Source: Semisulcospira habei (Eukaryota > Mollusca > Gastropoda > Semisulcospiridae). From it: a stretch of DNA of 64,000 nucleotides. The stretch is taken from positions 34,674,850 to 34,738,849 of the forward strand of contig BTPG01000008.1 of the NCBI GenBank assembly GCA_036245525.1. Direction: 5' to 3'. Each line of letters opens with the position of its first letter. The stretch's first letter is position 1. Positions 1-10,800 of the stretch are shown piece by piece. The notes beneath the pieces are model-generated. The model made no database searches, had not been told where the DNA came from, and saw only the letters and a list, made by a program, of their open reading frames with translations. The position numbers were made by a program, and so were the translations under genes.

Positions 1-57
1 GCAGGCAAGATCAAACACACACACACACATACACACACACACGCACACACACACACA

Positions 58-146
<89 letters not shown>
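1..146. repeat. (CA)n microsatellite
   Basis: Nearly uninterrupted CA dinucleotides from about position 15 to 145, broken by a few CACG and ACCA variants. It is simple-sequence DNA with no coding content. Confidence 0.97.
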
Positions 147-151
<5 letters not shown>

Positions 152-314
152 CCTTGATTAATGCCGGATAACATCAAAGGGCTGTGCGTGATCTTGCTAG
201 CTTAGAGTTTCACAGTGTGGTCGCACACCCCATGGCATTCTGTCATTCTCAAGAGTACTTTGCAGAATTGTATTTCATACAGCTGCTGCTTCAACTACAC
301 TATGTTCAATCAGC

Positions 315-362
315 TGAAGGTCTTTGGGCCGGACTGCGGCCGACGTCGGCCCGAGGACCTTT
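315..362. repeat. GGGCC-type palindrome, copy 1
   Basis: An imperfect palindrome with left arm AAGGTCTTTGGGCCG and right arm CGGCCCGAGGACCTT. A longer relative lies at 12445-12535. The function is unknown; it is probably a small dispersed hairpin repeat. Confidence 0.6.
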
Positions 363-508
363 TGCTCACAGGGACAAGTCCGTGGAAACGGAATGACGGA
401 AGGAATGTCAGTGATTGTAAGGTATTCGGTCTTTACCTGGCCGACACGTACCGGTAATTGCTGTACAACCTCAACTCTGTCCATCTACCACAACTTTCCG
501 TAAGATCT

Positions 509-876
509 GTAAGAGGCATAGATTCTCATAAGCCCCTGCTGTTGCATGGGTTCATGAGAATCTGGTGAGGCGCCTCTTGTTGGTAAGGATCGGGCCGTGG
601 CGGACCACACGCTTCTGATCTTCGCTCCGCGGCAGTTTGTGGACGGCGATCGTCTTCGTCCTTAACTTTTGATCGTCAGTATATAGGTTCTCATTAGCCC
701 CTTCATATATAGGAGCTGATGACAATCTACGTCTCTTGCTTGCTTCTAAGCTACTTGCATCCCTTCTCGCTCCTAGGCAGCTGGAGATGAGTTTTGTCAC
801 AAGAACGCTCTGCAAGAGGTATAGATTCTCGTGAGACCCTGCAGCTTGCAGGGACTCGTGAAATCTACGCCGCTAG
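509..876. repeat. Three copies of a ~70-bp hairpin repeat (family 1)
   Basis: Copies at about 509-580, 676-740 (decayed) and 811-876. Each is an inverted repeat with left arm CAAGAGGCATAGATTCTCAT followed by GAGCCCCTG, a few loop bases, and the complementary right arm ending in CTCTTGCAG. Further copies occur through the window, so this is a dispersed MITE-like or foldback element rather than a local regulatory stem. Confidence 0.8.
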
Positions 877-1329
877 TAGAAATCGGTACTAGTTACTGTG
901 TGCTCTTTAGTCTTTGGAAGGGCTTGGGTTTAAGCAGTGGCTGATTTTACTTGGACAAGACCTGGGAGCCCCGATTTTGTTTGTTTTACTGCTGCCTCAC
1001 TGGCTGGACGGAATCAGTCGTGGCGGCTAAAAGGTGTCAATGAAACGGACGACACTGCATTAGACATAGCTGTCGCCCTTTGATGATACTTTTACATCTT
1101 GGTAGAGGATCTGTGATTCACAGCAGCTTCCGGCCTGACGTTATCGAAACACAACGAACCACTAAGATCAAAACATCCGTGTTGAAAGGGCAATACAGCA
1201 AGTTGTGAGCAAGACTGACATAGACAACAACATTCAAGGGACGGTGTTTGGAGGAATAGAATGCTCTCACGAAATTAATACTAAAGCTTAAAAATATTAT
1301 TATTACAATTGTTTTTTGTGTGTAGACGA

Positions 1330-1361
1330 GGGGGGGGGGGGTGAGGGGGTCCCCCCCCCCC
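1330..1361. repeat. Poly-G/poly-C snap-back
   Basis: A run of about 12 G, a short GTGAGGGGGT linker and a run of about 11 C. The two homopolymers are complementary and could fold back; G-quadruplex formation is also possible. Homopolymer lengths may be unreliable in the assembly. Confidence 0.7.
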
Positions 1362-1903
1362 ACACGGCTATTCACAAAAAAAGACAATCGTAATTTCACA
1401 CGAAATTGATATTAAAGCTGAAGACTTTGGTATCAATTTCGTGGATGGCTCCCCTATTAGTTACTATTACTCTCTCGCTGTCTGTCTGTGTGGGACCGAG
1501 ACTGAGAAACTTGAGAAAGCGAGAGGACCGCAGAAGCGGAGGCATGCAAGAAATTTTACGCGGTGTGAAAGACGCGGTGTCGCGGGGGCACAGATACAAT
1601 CCCGAGTATCGTTGTCATTCGGCGTGAATGATTCACAATATACTATTTGCCGCCTTCTCCTCCCACCCTCTGCACTTGCATTCCTTTTCAGGTTTCAACT
1701 CCGTCTTTCGAACCCAAGCACGTCTTCTTTCCATGTAAACAGCAAGGTACGTTGGAGCGAAGAGTTATGCATGTCTTGCACAAGTTAACGCGGACACAAA
1801 GCGGGCATCTGTATTGCGTATAAACTGGGTCAGCCACAAAAACATGAATTCATAAGTTACACCCCTCTTTGAAGAACAAAAATCTATAGATGAAAGTATG
1901 CCG

Positions 1904-2307
1904 GCAAGAGGCAGAGATTCTCATGAGCTCCTTCGGCCGCAGGGGCTCATGAGAATCTTTGCGCCTTACAAATGGAATTGATAAGCTTGTGGAGGGTATG
2001 GACATTATAAATTTATATGTTAATACGTGTAGTGCATTTGGGGAGCAGAGACGTGAAAATTGCTGCTGGCAAGAAGCATAATTATATTCTCATTAGCCCC
2101 TGCAGCCGCAGGGGCTTATGAGATTCTGTGCCTCTTGCAGATGGAGGGAGGGTGTCTTACTTAGGTTTGGATATTTTAAATTTATAATACATTTTACAGA
2201 GGAGATAAGAAATATGAATGCCGGCATTCGGTACCTTGTTCAAGAGGCATAGATTCTTATGAGCCCCTGCGGATGCAGGGGCTCATGAGAATATATGTCT
2301 CTTGCAG
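1904..2307. repeat. Cluster of three family-1 hairpin repeats
   Basis: Copies at about 1904-1967, 2068-2140 and 2241-2307, spaced roughly 100 to 170 bp apart. All share the CAAGAGGCATAGATTCT arm, the GAGCCCCTGC turn and the CTCTTGCAG end. Copies 2 and 3 are each followed by similar TGGA..ATTTATAA text, which suggests the repeated unit is longer than the hairpin. Confidence 0.8.
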
Positions 2308-2837
2308 AAGGATGGACATTGTGGAAAGACTGGACATTATTTTATAAATACATTTTTCAACAGTCTCTTACAGCGCAGTTCGTCAGTGTGGAGCAAAGAG
2401 TTATGCGAAGTGTTGTTTCATCACTTCTCCACGTCTTGTATGTCAGTCACTTTATGGACAATAGGTTCACATTTTTTAGATTGTTGTTCAGATATGTACA
2501 GATCGCTGGTGATGTATCAACCTTAATATTTCAAGAGTAATGTCTTGGAGTTTGGTTATTGAGGCCGGCCTACGTCCTTGGTCGATGAACATGTATAAAT
2601 CGGTTTTGCTGATGGCGATGGCTGTTAAATTGTCTGTATGACGGGTCTGTAGGCTGGACCAAAAGTTAAACACACACTACTAATGTACTGTCTGCCCTTT
2701 GTTTTGTCTACCGAGTTGTTGGTTTTTTTTTTTCTTCAGCACGTCCGGGTGAGACTTTCACTAGTGCCGCGTATCATCCAAACGATGCAGATAGCTATTT
2801 GGGGCGAACTCACCGAGAAAGAGTGAACACGATCCAA

Positions 2838-2909
2838 CTGCAAGAGACATACGGATCCTCATGAGCCCCCGCGACTGCAGGGCCTCATGAAGATCTATGC
2901 CTTTTGCTG
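2838..2909. repeat. Family-1 hairpin repeat
   Basis: Palindrome CTGCAAGAGACATACGGATC...GATCTATGCCTTTTGCT around a GCCCCCGCGACTGCAGGGC turn. Downstream, TTTGTATCCATG is the complement of the CATGGATACAAA seen upstream of the copies at 8823 and 14871, so those elements have longer terminal inverted repeats than the visible core. Confidence 0.8.
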
Positions 2910-3026
2910 AGACCGATTTGTATCCATGTGTCCTCGACGGGTTTGGCGTTTGGTCGTTGAATGAACAAAGTTTTCAGCCAAAACAAAAATGTACGTACAG
3001 TGACAGTTAAGGGGTTAAGGGTAATG

Positions 3027-3185
3027 CAAGGTTTACAACAAAGTTTGCCAGGCAGCGCATATAACTGGCTGGCACTACCCTGGAACTTTCATGGACAATC
3101 TTTGACCTTTCACGTACAGTCTATCTCTCAAAGCAGGTGAACAGTCATTATATGCGCTGCCTGGCAAACTTTGTTGTAAAGCTTG
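3027..3185. repeat. MITE-like element with 37-bp inverted ends
   Basis: The left end (3027-3064, CAAGGTTTACAACAAAGTTT...) is repeated in inverse at 3149-3185 (...AAACTTTGTTGTAAAGCTTG). The interior of about 85 bp has no coding potential. It looks like a short non-autonomous DNA element or foldback. Confidence 0.7.
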
Positions 3186-3869
3186 GTTATAACACATTCC
3201 GGGCTGACCCAGGACCGAAATCCTCAAATTTTAAAGTTGCCCTCTGAAGGACTTTTTACAATTATAGAGACAGATCGAGCATGATAGTTCAAGGGTGGTG
3301 CTTGCTGTGGGTGTGTCGGGACTGAATGAGTTAAAAAGGCCATCCACCTGCAGACATGAAATACTCCGAGTCACTGGAGCGGTACTCGCCGAAAAAGATT
3401 TGTAGTAATAGGCTATCAAAGTTTACACAGGCTGTGCTCAAATGCTTTCAAAACGCGCGTGTTGACACGATGTTTTGTGACCTAGGACGTGTGAAAAGGG
3501 GTGGGGAAGAAACGGTAAACATCAGTCCCTGATTTTGGAGTTGCTACACACATTTCAGGAAACATATCGACCATGATAGTTCACGGATGGTGCCAAATAT
3601 CTTGCGCCTCCTTGTATTGCCATTGTCGACAGGGGCGGATCTGAGGGGAGGGGGGTTGTATACTAAGGGTTCCGGAACCCCCCCTCCAGACCCAAATTTC
3701 TTTAAAATGCTATAACAAAGTCCCTTTTGGGATGTTTGGGACCCCCCTTTTTTGTTGTTGTTGACATTTTGGCAAATGGTGAGAGTCTTAACACATGCAC
3801 GCTGCTTACCCCCCTCCCTCCCCGCTTTTTGATTTTTTCGGCCCCTGGAAGCAAGGTCTAGCGTCGGGG

Positions 3870-4690
3870 AGGCCTTTTGTCAAAGGTTGAATCTATCTAT
3901 CTATATCCCGTAGTATTGCCGACCGTTGGGGCACCACTGATGACTTGGCAACCAGCTCCCTCCATTCCTCTCTGTTCTCTGCCATTCTTAGCGTATCACC
4001 CAGCTTCAGTCCTGTCCACTCTTGAGATATTGTCCTCCCATCTTTTCCTCTGTCTTCCTCTCCTTCGTCCTCCTTGCACAGTTCCCCCACCTGGGTCTGC
4101 CCTGGGGGACTTGGGTGGGGTTAGGTATTTTTTAGTTCCCAGGGTCACCCTGGTCAGCCCCACAGGGTGGGTTTTTCTCTCTATTCTGGGGCATGTATTT
4201 CTGTCTACCCTTTGTCCATTCACCTGTATTTGCCTTTTTCAAACTCTCCCTACTGTCTGCACTGCCTGTAGCTCTTGATATTGGATGTGTGTTGCTAAAT
4301 GGTCTTAGCTTTATTTAGGCCCCATGTGTTTGGTTTATTTAATGTATTTGACCGGCTGGCGACATACATTCAATGTTCTGTTTATTTTTTTTTTCACAAG
4401 CAGTGCAGGCACGTCCTGAGAAAGCCTTGTTGCTGTCGGGACGTTAAGCAATGTACAATCAATCAATCCTTGCACAGTGCCTTGCAGGATTGTTTTGGCA
4501 AGCCCTGCTGAACGAGTGACATGCCCATACCACTTCAGTTTGCGTTTTTTCACAATGGCTAATAGGTCTTCATAGGGCCCGATGGCATGCCTGATTCTGC
4601 ATCCCACTTCCACGTTCGTGATGTGATCTCTGTATACATACATATAAAGGTTGAAGGTCCCAAACAAAAAGTTGGACCCCCCCCCCCCAC
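3870..4690 (-). pseudogene. 3' end of an RTE-like LINE, split by an insertion
   Basis: Minus-strand reading gives the C-terminal tail typical of this LINE group in two blocks: KKRKLKWYGHVTRSAGLAKT then ILQGTVQ (about 4470-4600), and [17 protein letters not shown] with GDTLRMAENREEWRELVA (about 3960-4090). The blocks are separated by a 385-bp foreign insertion. The element ends in an (ATCT)n tail at about 3892-3906. The tail resembles that of the larger LINE at 48424-50430, so both probably belong to one clade. The fragment is 5'-truncated and frameshifted, and it has no RT core. Confidence 0.8.
4072..4478 (+). mobile_element. 385-bp retroposon with 11-bp target duplication
   Basis: Sequence 4083-4467 interrupts the LINE tail and is flanked by CCTTGCACAGT at 4072-4082 and 4468-4478. 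Its right end, GGGACGTTAAGCAATGTACA followed by (ATCA)n, looks like the 3' tail of a mollusc-type LINE or of a SINE using such a tail. There is no ORF of note. This is a SINE or a severely 5'-truncated LINE, and it is younger than its host LINE. Confidence 0.8.
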
Positions 4691-4761
4691 CCCCTTCCCC
4701 TCCAGGTAACTGATTTGCCCCAGCCCGAGCCATATCCTGTTATGCACTATGAACATAATGG

Positions 4762-4830
4762 TTGTTGGTAGCGCCTTTTGTCAAGGTGATTCCTGAAGGA
4801 ATCACCTTGACAAAAAGCGCTACCGACAAC
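4762..4830. repeat. 32-bp-arm hairpin
   Basis: TTGTTGGTAGCGCCTTTTGT... is followed after a 4-base loop (TGAA) by its near-perfect complement, ending GCGCTACCGACAA. Function unknown. Confidence 0.8.
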
Positions 4831-5089
4831 CTAAAAGGGTTGAAAAGAGTTGAAAGCGACATGAAACTTGATCACACAGAAGGGTACAGAGTATGCCTTT
4901 TGGCGTTGTGTAAGATTCCATCAGTAAGTTACAGCAGGCCAGAGGTGTTTGATACTGTAGGGGAGAACTTGTTTTGGGAGGGAAAAGTTGGTATGAAAAG
5001 ACGGATGCGTTCTCAAGAAGTCCCAAAGAGCAGAAAGCATCGCTTATAAAAAAACACCATTTAGCTAGCTGTGGCCCGAGTGATGGTGT

Positions 5090-5262
5090 TTAACCCATTA
5101 CATCCCGAGACTGATTTTGAAAAAAATATTGCTTACTACTGACCTATGAAGGCTACATTACAGATTAGGAGATAGATGAACTGTTTTAGTTCTAGGGTGG
5201 TGCCAGAATAGCTTGGCGCCTCAGGCGCCAAGCTATTCTGGGACCACACTTGAACTATCAAA
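5090..5262. repeat. TTAA-hairpin MITE, diverged copy
   Basis: It begins TTAACCCATTACATCCCGAG at 5090 and contains the core palindrome CCAGAATAGCTTGGCGCC / GGCGCCAAGCTATTCTGG at about 5202-5240. The right terminus is not clear. It belongs to the abundant family described at 9387. Confidence 0.65.
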
Positions 5263-5763
5263 TTTATTTCAAGCAGCGGTTGTATCGGAACAAAATGGGT
5301 TCATGACAGATGACCTCGCAACAGGTCACTCAAAACAGATTCTGCTGTAGACTGTTTTAAAGTTGGACATGGTTCATGAGTTGCTTCCTCAAATGTCCAC
5401 TGGGTGTGGGCTCTTTTTTCTAACACTGAGAAAGACTTTTAGGGCCGAAAGTTTACTACTACTAGATAAAGGTAAAGGAGATAACTGGTAGTGGTATATA
5501 ATTATATACTTTGAGTTTACACACTTCCTGTAATCAAAATATACATGTAATTACATGTGTGCTGGGCCCTGCCAGTAATCAGGGCAGGAAGGACAAATGT
5601 AAATGAACACAAAATTAGGCGTAAGGAACATAGGACTAACTTACTTACTTACTTACGCCTGTCACCCCTACCCGGGTATAGGCCGTCGACGAGAGATCTC
5701 CAGCAACTCCTGTCCTGTGCTTCTCCTTCGATTCTACTCCAGGTGGTTCCCAGTCTCTTGATG

Positions 5764-6000
5764 TCAGCTTGGAGGTCTCGACGCCAGGATACTGGAAGCT
5801 GGCTTTCTCAGGCTGTGACTGATCCATCCCCATCTTCTTCGCCCAATTTCATTCTCTGCTGTTATCTGCTCTGTTCTGTCCCAGAGTCTGACGTTGCTGA
5901 TCTTCTCTGGCCAGTGGATTTTCAAAATTCTTCTAAGGCAACTGTTCATGAAGGTCTGTACTCTGTTGACTGTGGTTTTTGTCAATCTCCAAGTCTCTGC
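5764..6000 (-). pseudogene. Frameshifted C-terminus of the LINE RT
   Basis: Minus-strand frame with [20 protein letters not shown] followed by [20 protein letters not shown], the usual region after the RT thumb in this LINE group. It continues the protein at 6001-7428 in a different frame and is not a separate gene. Confidence 0.8.
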
Positions 6001-7428
6001 TCAATATAGGAGAACTGCTTTTACATTGGAGTTGAAAATCCGGACTTTGGTGTGTTGTGACAGCTCTCTGGAACTCCACACTTTTTTCAACTGGAGAAAG
6101 GCTGCTCTGGCTTTACCCATTCGTGCTCTGACATCTGCATCAGTGCCGCCTTTTTTGTCTATGATGCTCCCGAGATAGGTGAAGGACTCCACCTCCTCCA
6201 ACGGGGTGCCAGCAAGCAAGATTGGTTCTTCCCTGGTTGTGTTCAGCCTCATTGTCTTTGTTTTCTGTTTGTGAATGGTGAGGCCCACTTGGGACGAGAT
6301 GTCAGCAAGCCTTGTGGTCTTGTCCTGCATTTGTTGATGAGTGTGGGACAGTAATGCCAAGTCGTCTGCAAAATCGAGGTCGTCAAGCTGTGTCCACTGT
6401 ATTCCACTTCGTCTGTGCTCTGTGGTCATCTTCATGACCCAGTCTATGGCCAGTAGGAAGAGGAACGGAGACAGCAGACACCCCTGCCTGACACCAGTTC
6501 TGACCTGGAGCTCTCTGGTGAACTGCCCTTCGTGGATCACGCGACATGTCATGCCATCATAGCTGCTCTTGATCAGGCGGACGAGCTTTGTGGGTACACC
6601 GTAGTGTCGTAGGAGTTTCCACAGAGTCTCTCGGTCCACGCTGTCAAATGCTTTCTCATAATCCACAAAGTTGACGTACAGCGGGGAGCTCCACTCCAGA
6701 GACTGTTCCACGATGATGCGGAGAGTGGCGATCTGGTCTGTACATGATCGGTTCTTCCTGAATCCTGCTTGCTGGTCTCTCAGCTGGGGGTCAACGGAGC
6801 TCTTCATTCTCTCTAGGATGATCCTGTTGAAGACCTTTCCTGGTACTGACAGCAAGGTGATTCCTCTGTAGTTGGAACACTTGCTGAGGTCGCCTTTCTT
6901 GGGAAGCTTGATTAGGTACCCCTCCTTCCAGTCAGCTGGCATCACCTCCTCTTCCCAGATCTTTCCAAACAGTGGGTACAGCATCTCCACTGTTGTCTCT
7001 AGGTCTGCTTTCAGAGACTCCGCTGGGATGCCATCTGGCCCTGCTGCTTTGCCATTCTTCAAAAATGCCACTGCTTTTCTGATCTCTTCCCGGCTGGGTC
7101 TGTCGCAGCTGATGGGTAGGTTGGTCTCTGTCGGCTGGATGTCGGGTGGGCTAGGTCTGTTCAGTAACTCTTCAAAATACTCGGCCCATCTGTTGAGTTG
7201 GTCTGCTCTGTCTGCAATTGGCTTGCCTTCTTTGTCTTTTACTGGTCTTTCTGTATGGCCATACTTACCCGACAATCTTCTGGTAATACTGTTAGTCTTT
7301 TTGTCGGCGTTTTTGTAGCTATTTCCTTTTTTGCAGGGTGGTGAAGCTACCCCCACGCCCAACCCCCTTACTAGGACGACCAGGGGTTTTCTGTCAGGGT
7401 CACCTTCCCTTAGACCATGTTGGTTCAC
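6001..7428 (-). CDS. LINE reverse transcriptase (partial ORF2)
   Basis: Residues 1-475 of this frame include the RT core in order: an NGKAAGPDGIPAE block, the LPKKGDLSKCSNYRGITLLS block, [43 protein letters not shown], the catalytic LDFADDLALLS (FADD), and FTYLGSIIDKKGG. These are the classic motifs of non-LTR retrotransposon RT acting by target-primed reverse transcription. The frame ends after KAVLLY, but homologous text continues in another frame at 5764-5985 ([18 protein letters not shown]), so a frameshift inactivates the C-terminus. The clade looks RTE-like; the exact clade is uncertain. Confidence 0.9.
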   Translation of the reverse strand: MNQHGLREGDPDRKPLVVLVRGLGVGVASPPCKKGNSYKNADKKTNSITRRLSGKYGHTERPVKDKEGKPIADRADQLNRWAEYFEELLNRPSPPDIQPTETNLPISCDRPSREEIRKAVAFLKNGKAAGPDGIPAESLKADLETTVEMLYPLFGKIWEEEVMPADWKEGYLIKLPKKGDLSKCSNYRGITLLSVPGKVFNRIILERMKSSVDPQLRDQQAGFRKNRSCTDQIATLRIIVEQSLEWSSPLYVNFVDYEKAFDSVDRETLWKLLRHYGVPTKLVRLIKSSYDGMTCRVIHEGQFTRELQVRTGVRQGCLLSPFLFLLAIDWVMKMTTEHRRSGIQWTQLDDLDFADDLALLSHTHQQMQDKTTRLADISSQVGLTIHKQKTKTMRLNTTREEPILLAGTPLEEVESFTYLGSIIDKKGGTDADVRARMGKARAAFLQLKKVWSSRELSQHTKVRIFNSNVKAVLLY

Positions 7429-7537
7429 GGCACCTTATTTCATTCGGTGCACCCCTCTCACGAGGGACCCCCTATCCACCACCCAGGGGACGCGCCTAAA
7501 CGCCATATGGTCCCAGCGCGAGGAACATAGGACTAAC

Positions 7538-7603
7538 AACAGACATAAACCCTCATCAGCCTCCACGACTGCGTGGGCTCATGAGGATTTATGTCTCTTG
7601 CAG
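7538..7603. repeat. Family-1 hairpin beside the LINE target duplication
   Basis: AGACATAAACCCTCATCAGC...GCTCATGAGGATTTATGTCT forms the stem and CTTGCAG follows. The first bases of the left arm (CAAG) are missing, where the LINE duplication abuts. The LINE therefore inserted at or beside an existing hairpin element. Confidence 0.7.
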
Positions 7604-7741
7604 ATGCATATCATTCGCATGTAAGGTTCAGAATCACAGACCAGAGATACACTTTTGTGTGTGCTGCTGTTTGGTGTTGCATACAACATTCTTGTTGCAT
7701 TACAGCCTGTACTTATGTTCATTGTTCTACTTATGTTTCAG

Positions 7742-7824
7742 GCCAAAAGATGGCAACCATATCAGACCCAGCATTTAAGGGGATAGACCGCAACAAATCA
7801 GGATTTTACATTTGGAGAATTGAG
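7742..7824 (+). CDS. Exon with start codon, G1 start (residues 1-25)
   Basis: The acceptor TATGTTTCAG precedes an 8-base 5' UTR and ATG at 7750. The frame gives [16 protein letters not shown], then GFYIWRIE, matching the first strand of gelsolin repeat 1. The donor is GAG/gtaatg. Because an acceptor precedes the ATG, at least one upstream non-coding exon must exist and was not found. Confidence 0.93.
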
Positions 7825-10800
7825 GTAATGTTGAAATGCGTAGATTTGGAGCTTGAACAAAGTACTTTCGTATATATAGAGTTTTTAATACTTTCCCATT
7901 AACAATATTTCCTGCTTATGCATTCTGGCACATGTGTGTAGTCAATCCAGACCAAAAAGGTGACTGCCAAGCGTGTAATATGCAAAGAAGTACCCAACGG
8001 AGAAAGAAACACGCTTAGAAAAGACGGGTGCAACACAATTTATTAATATTTCGGGTAAATACCCTTTGTCAAATAGACAAACAAACAGAGAGATTAGCCG
8101 CTACTTATCTTCATTGGCAAGGAATGTGGGTTGCCACATTCCTTGCCAATGAAGATAAGTAGCGGCTAATCTCTGTTTGTTTGTCTATTTTGACAAAGGG
8201 TATTTACCCAAAATATTAATAAATTGTGTTGTACCCGTCTTTTCTAAGCGTGTTTCTTTCTCCGTTGGGTACTTCTTTACATGTGTGTAGTGAAAGTTTT
8301 TCAGCTAAGGTCTGTTTGCTGTTTTGTGTGTTGATGAATGTGTCTTTTGTGTGCAGAACTTAGCAGTTGCCACTGTTCCAAAGGAATACTATGGGGAATT
8401 CTACAGAGGTGACTCCTACATCATTTTATCCGTAAGTAGTTTACAAAAGAATGTTCATTAGAAATGCAACCATGTATGGTTTAAATTCAGGGAAATGAAA
8501 CTTCATTACATTTTTAATGGTCTTTTCTTAGTAAGGATCTCTATGTTTAATCAGGACTTCCTGATGTCTGACTTATTTACTATATGATACTACAGGGTCT
8601 AGGGTATCTGCGGGTTGGGGTTGTGGTACAAAGGTTTTCGACTTGAGAATACCAGAATTTCAATTTGTTAAAATCGTTGCGTGAGCAGCACAGTACCAGT
8701 GGCTGCATGCGTAACAGGTTTAATCCCTTCCCTGCCAGTGGATGCAGATTATGTTTCTGAAATCTCAGTTGATTCAATGCCAAAGGGCCCCAGCCACAAG
8801 GACCATGGATACAAAGTGGTGTCTGCAAGAGACATAGATCCTCATGAGCCCCTACAACTGCATGGGCTCATGAGGATCTGTGTCTCATGCAGTGGGATTG
8901 TGTTCACTTTTTGTCAGCAGTAAAGATTTAACATTCTTTCTATTTTGAGTAATTGTGTGCTTGACTTTGCTATGTAGTTGTCCCAAGTTGTGGAGGACAA
9001 GAGAACTGAATCTGCTTCAAGGGTGAAAGTAAAATGCTCGTAAATTTGAAACTTGTGTCATGTCAGTGTAACTGATTGATAACCCCCAGTCCTTCCTGTC
9101 TTTCCTCATAAATAAACTTGGTGTGATGTGATGATAATTCAACTAGCAAAGTCTGATATCTGTGTTAATGACTGGGTGGATCTTGCGTTTGACACCTCGG
9201 TGAACCAGTCAGTGGATTTTGTTTCTCATAGATTTTTTACCCGACACCTGCCTTTCCCTTGCGAACTGAAAGCTAATAAGGTGCATTGATAGGAAGATCA
9301 AAGTATGTAACTACTGTTTTATGAACAGTTGTCATAGTCCTTACCCTCTTAGCTGTCTGATGAATATTGTACCAGTCCCTAGTAGTTTAACCCATTTAAC
9401 CCCACGGCCACATTTCCTAACTTTTGGAGGTACTACCTAATGTACCAGTTGCAGGAGATGGATCGGCCATGATAATTCAAGGGTAGTGCCAGATTAGCTT
9501 TGGTGCCTCCGGGTGCCAAGCTAATCTGGCACGACCCATGAATTATCATGGTCGATCCATCTCCTGCTGTAGGGCGTCGGGGCTAAATGGGTTAAAGTAT
9601 TGTACAATAGATCCTGTTTTGAGCAACTGCCCTAATGGGAGATCGCCTGTCGTTAATTACTATCCTTTAGGTTGCTGCAGACTCCTAAATGATGGTCTTT
9701 GATGATAGGTGGCACTGTTATGTCTTCAAAACTTCTCTTATGAGAGCACCTTTCTTTTAAGACCATATTTTTCTTTCCCAAAAGTTGGTTGCTTGAAAAA
9801 GGTTCCACTGTATTGTAAAGCAAAAAAATTATGTGTCTACAATAGCATATGAATGTTCTTTTCCGGTGGAAATGCAGAGCATGAATAAAACATCAATCCA
9901 CTGTAGCTTTGGATTTACCTTTTCACAGGAGTTTAATGTTAACACATTTGTGGCCAGCCTTATCCGGATGCGGCTGGCCGCAAATGAGTTAAGCCAGTGT
10001 TCTTGAGTGAACGATTGCATGGGTGTGTTATTCAGTGTAATTGAGGTTGTTTGGAAACCAGGAGTAGGTCTAAATCTGCCTATGTTTGACGTAAACAGTG
10101 AATTATAGCCAACATGAACATGAGATTGCATATTGGTCTGGGGTTTTAATCCACTTATTTATCAAACATGCAGATTTTGTCATACATTGATTAAGGATAA
10201 CCACTGTTTTTATACTCAAATAAACTAACTGGGCTACAGTTACAGTGCATTTTCACTGGGGCATTTTAAAGATAAAGTAACGGACCTATTTGATGTCAGA
10301 GCTTTTTAGTGGATTCCATTATAAACCTTTAAAAAGTGAAAAAATTGGTTGTGACATTTGTTTCTTATGATCAGAGTTGTAACATGACTAAAGAAATGTA
10401 AATTAAGAAAACATGCATGATTGGTCTACCCTGTGAGGGCAATAGACAGTTATGAATGCTTGTGACAAGCAAGAGTTTCCTTGTAATGCAAGAAAAATTG
10501 TGCTTTTTGTAAAAACAGACACAGTGGTTATCTCACTTTATTTGTAATACAATGAAAATTGCTTTATTCATAAAAATTGACACACTGGTTGTCTCCCTCG
10601 ATTCGCTGCCACTGGTCAGTGGCAGCAAATCGAGGGAGACAACCAGTGTGAAAATGGACTTGCTGTCTTTTGCCTTCACAGGACAGTGTGTTTTCTTTTG
10701 CAAGGTGTTGTATTGATTTAGTAGTCTAATATGGTTTGAGTTTTACTGGTACAGTGATTCGTCTCTTGACAACACAACCAATATCAAAGGAACAATAGTG

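Larger units (their letters stand above)
147..3869. other. Upstream flank, no gene recognised, small palindromes only
   Basis: I see no exon or conserved protein here. Apart from the palindromic repeats listed separately (315-362, 509-876, 1330-1361, 1904-2307, 2838-2909, 3027-3185), the stretches 581-675, 877-1320, 1440-1900, 2310-2835 and 3190-3870 hold nothing I can name. At 1399-1441 an ACGAAATTGATA...TATCAATTTCGT stem is preceded at about 1268 by a diverged direct copy of its left arm. The stretch 3630-3780 is rich in G and C runs. The first, non-coding exon of the gelsolin-like gene may lie here or beyond the left edge. Confidence 0.6.
5624..7537 (-). mobile_element. 5'-truncated LINE with 17-bp target duplication
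   Basis: The body, 5641-7520, lies on the minus strand and is flanked by AGGAACATAGGACTAAC at both 5624-5640 and 7521-7537. The 3' end is a short (TAAG)n tail next to the left duplication. Most of the body is one reverse transcriptase frame (see the entry at 6001). Its 5' end carries no endonuclease domain, so the copy is truncated. The intact long duplication implies a fairly recent insertion. Confidence 0.92.

Noticed and set aside
509..2307. Regularly spaced repeats resembling a CRISPR array
   Set aside because: The genome is eukaryotic. Units are diverged palindromes with unequal spacing and are dispersed over 40 kb.
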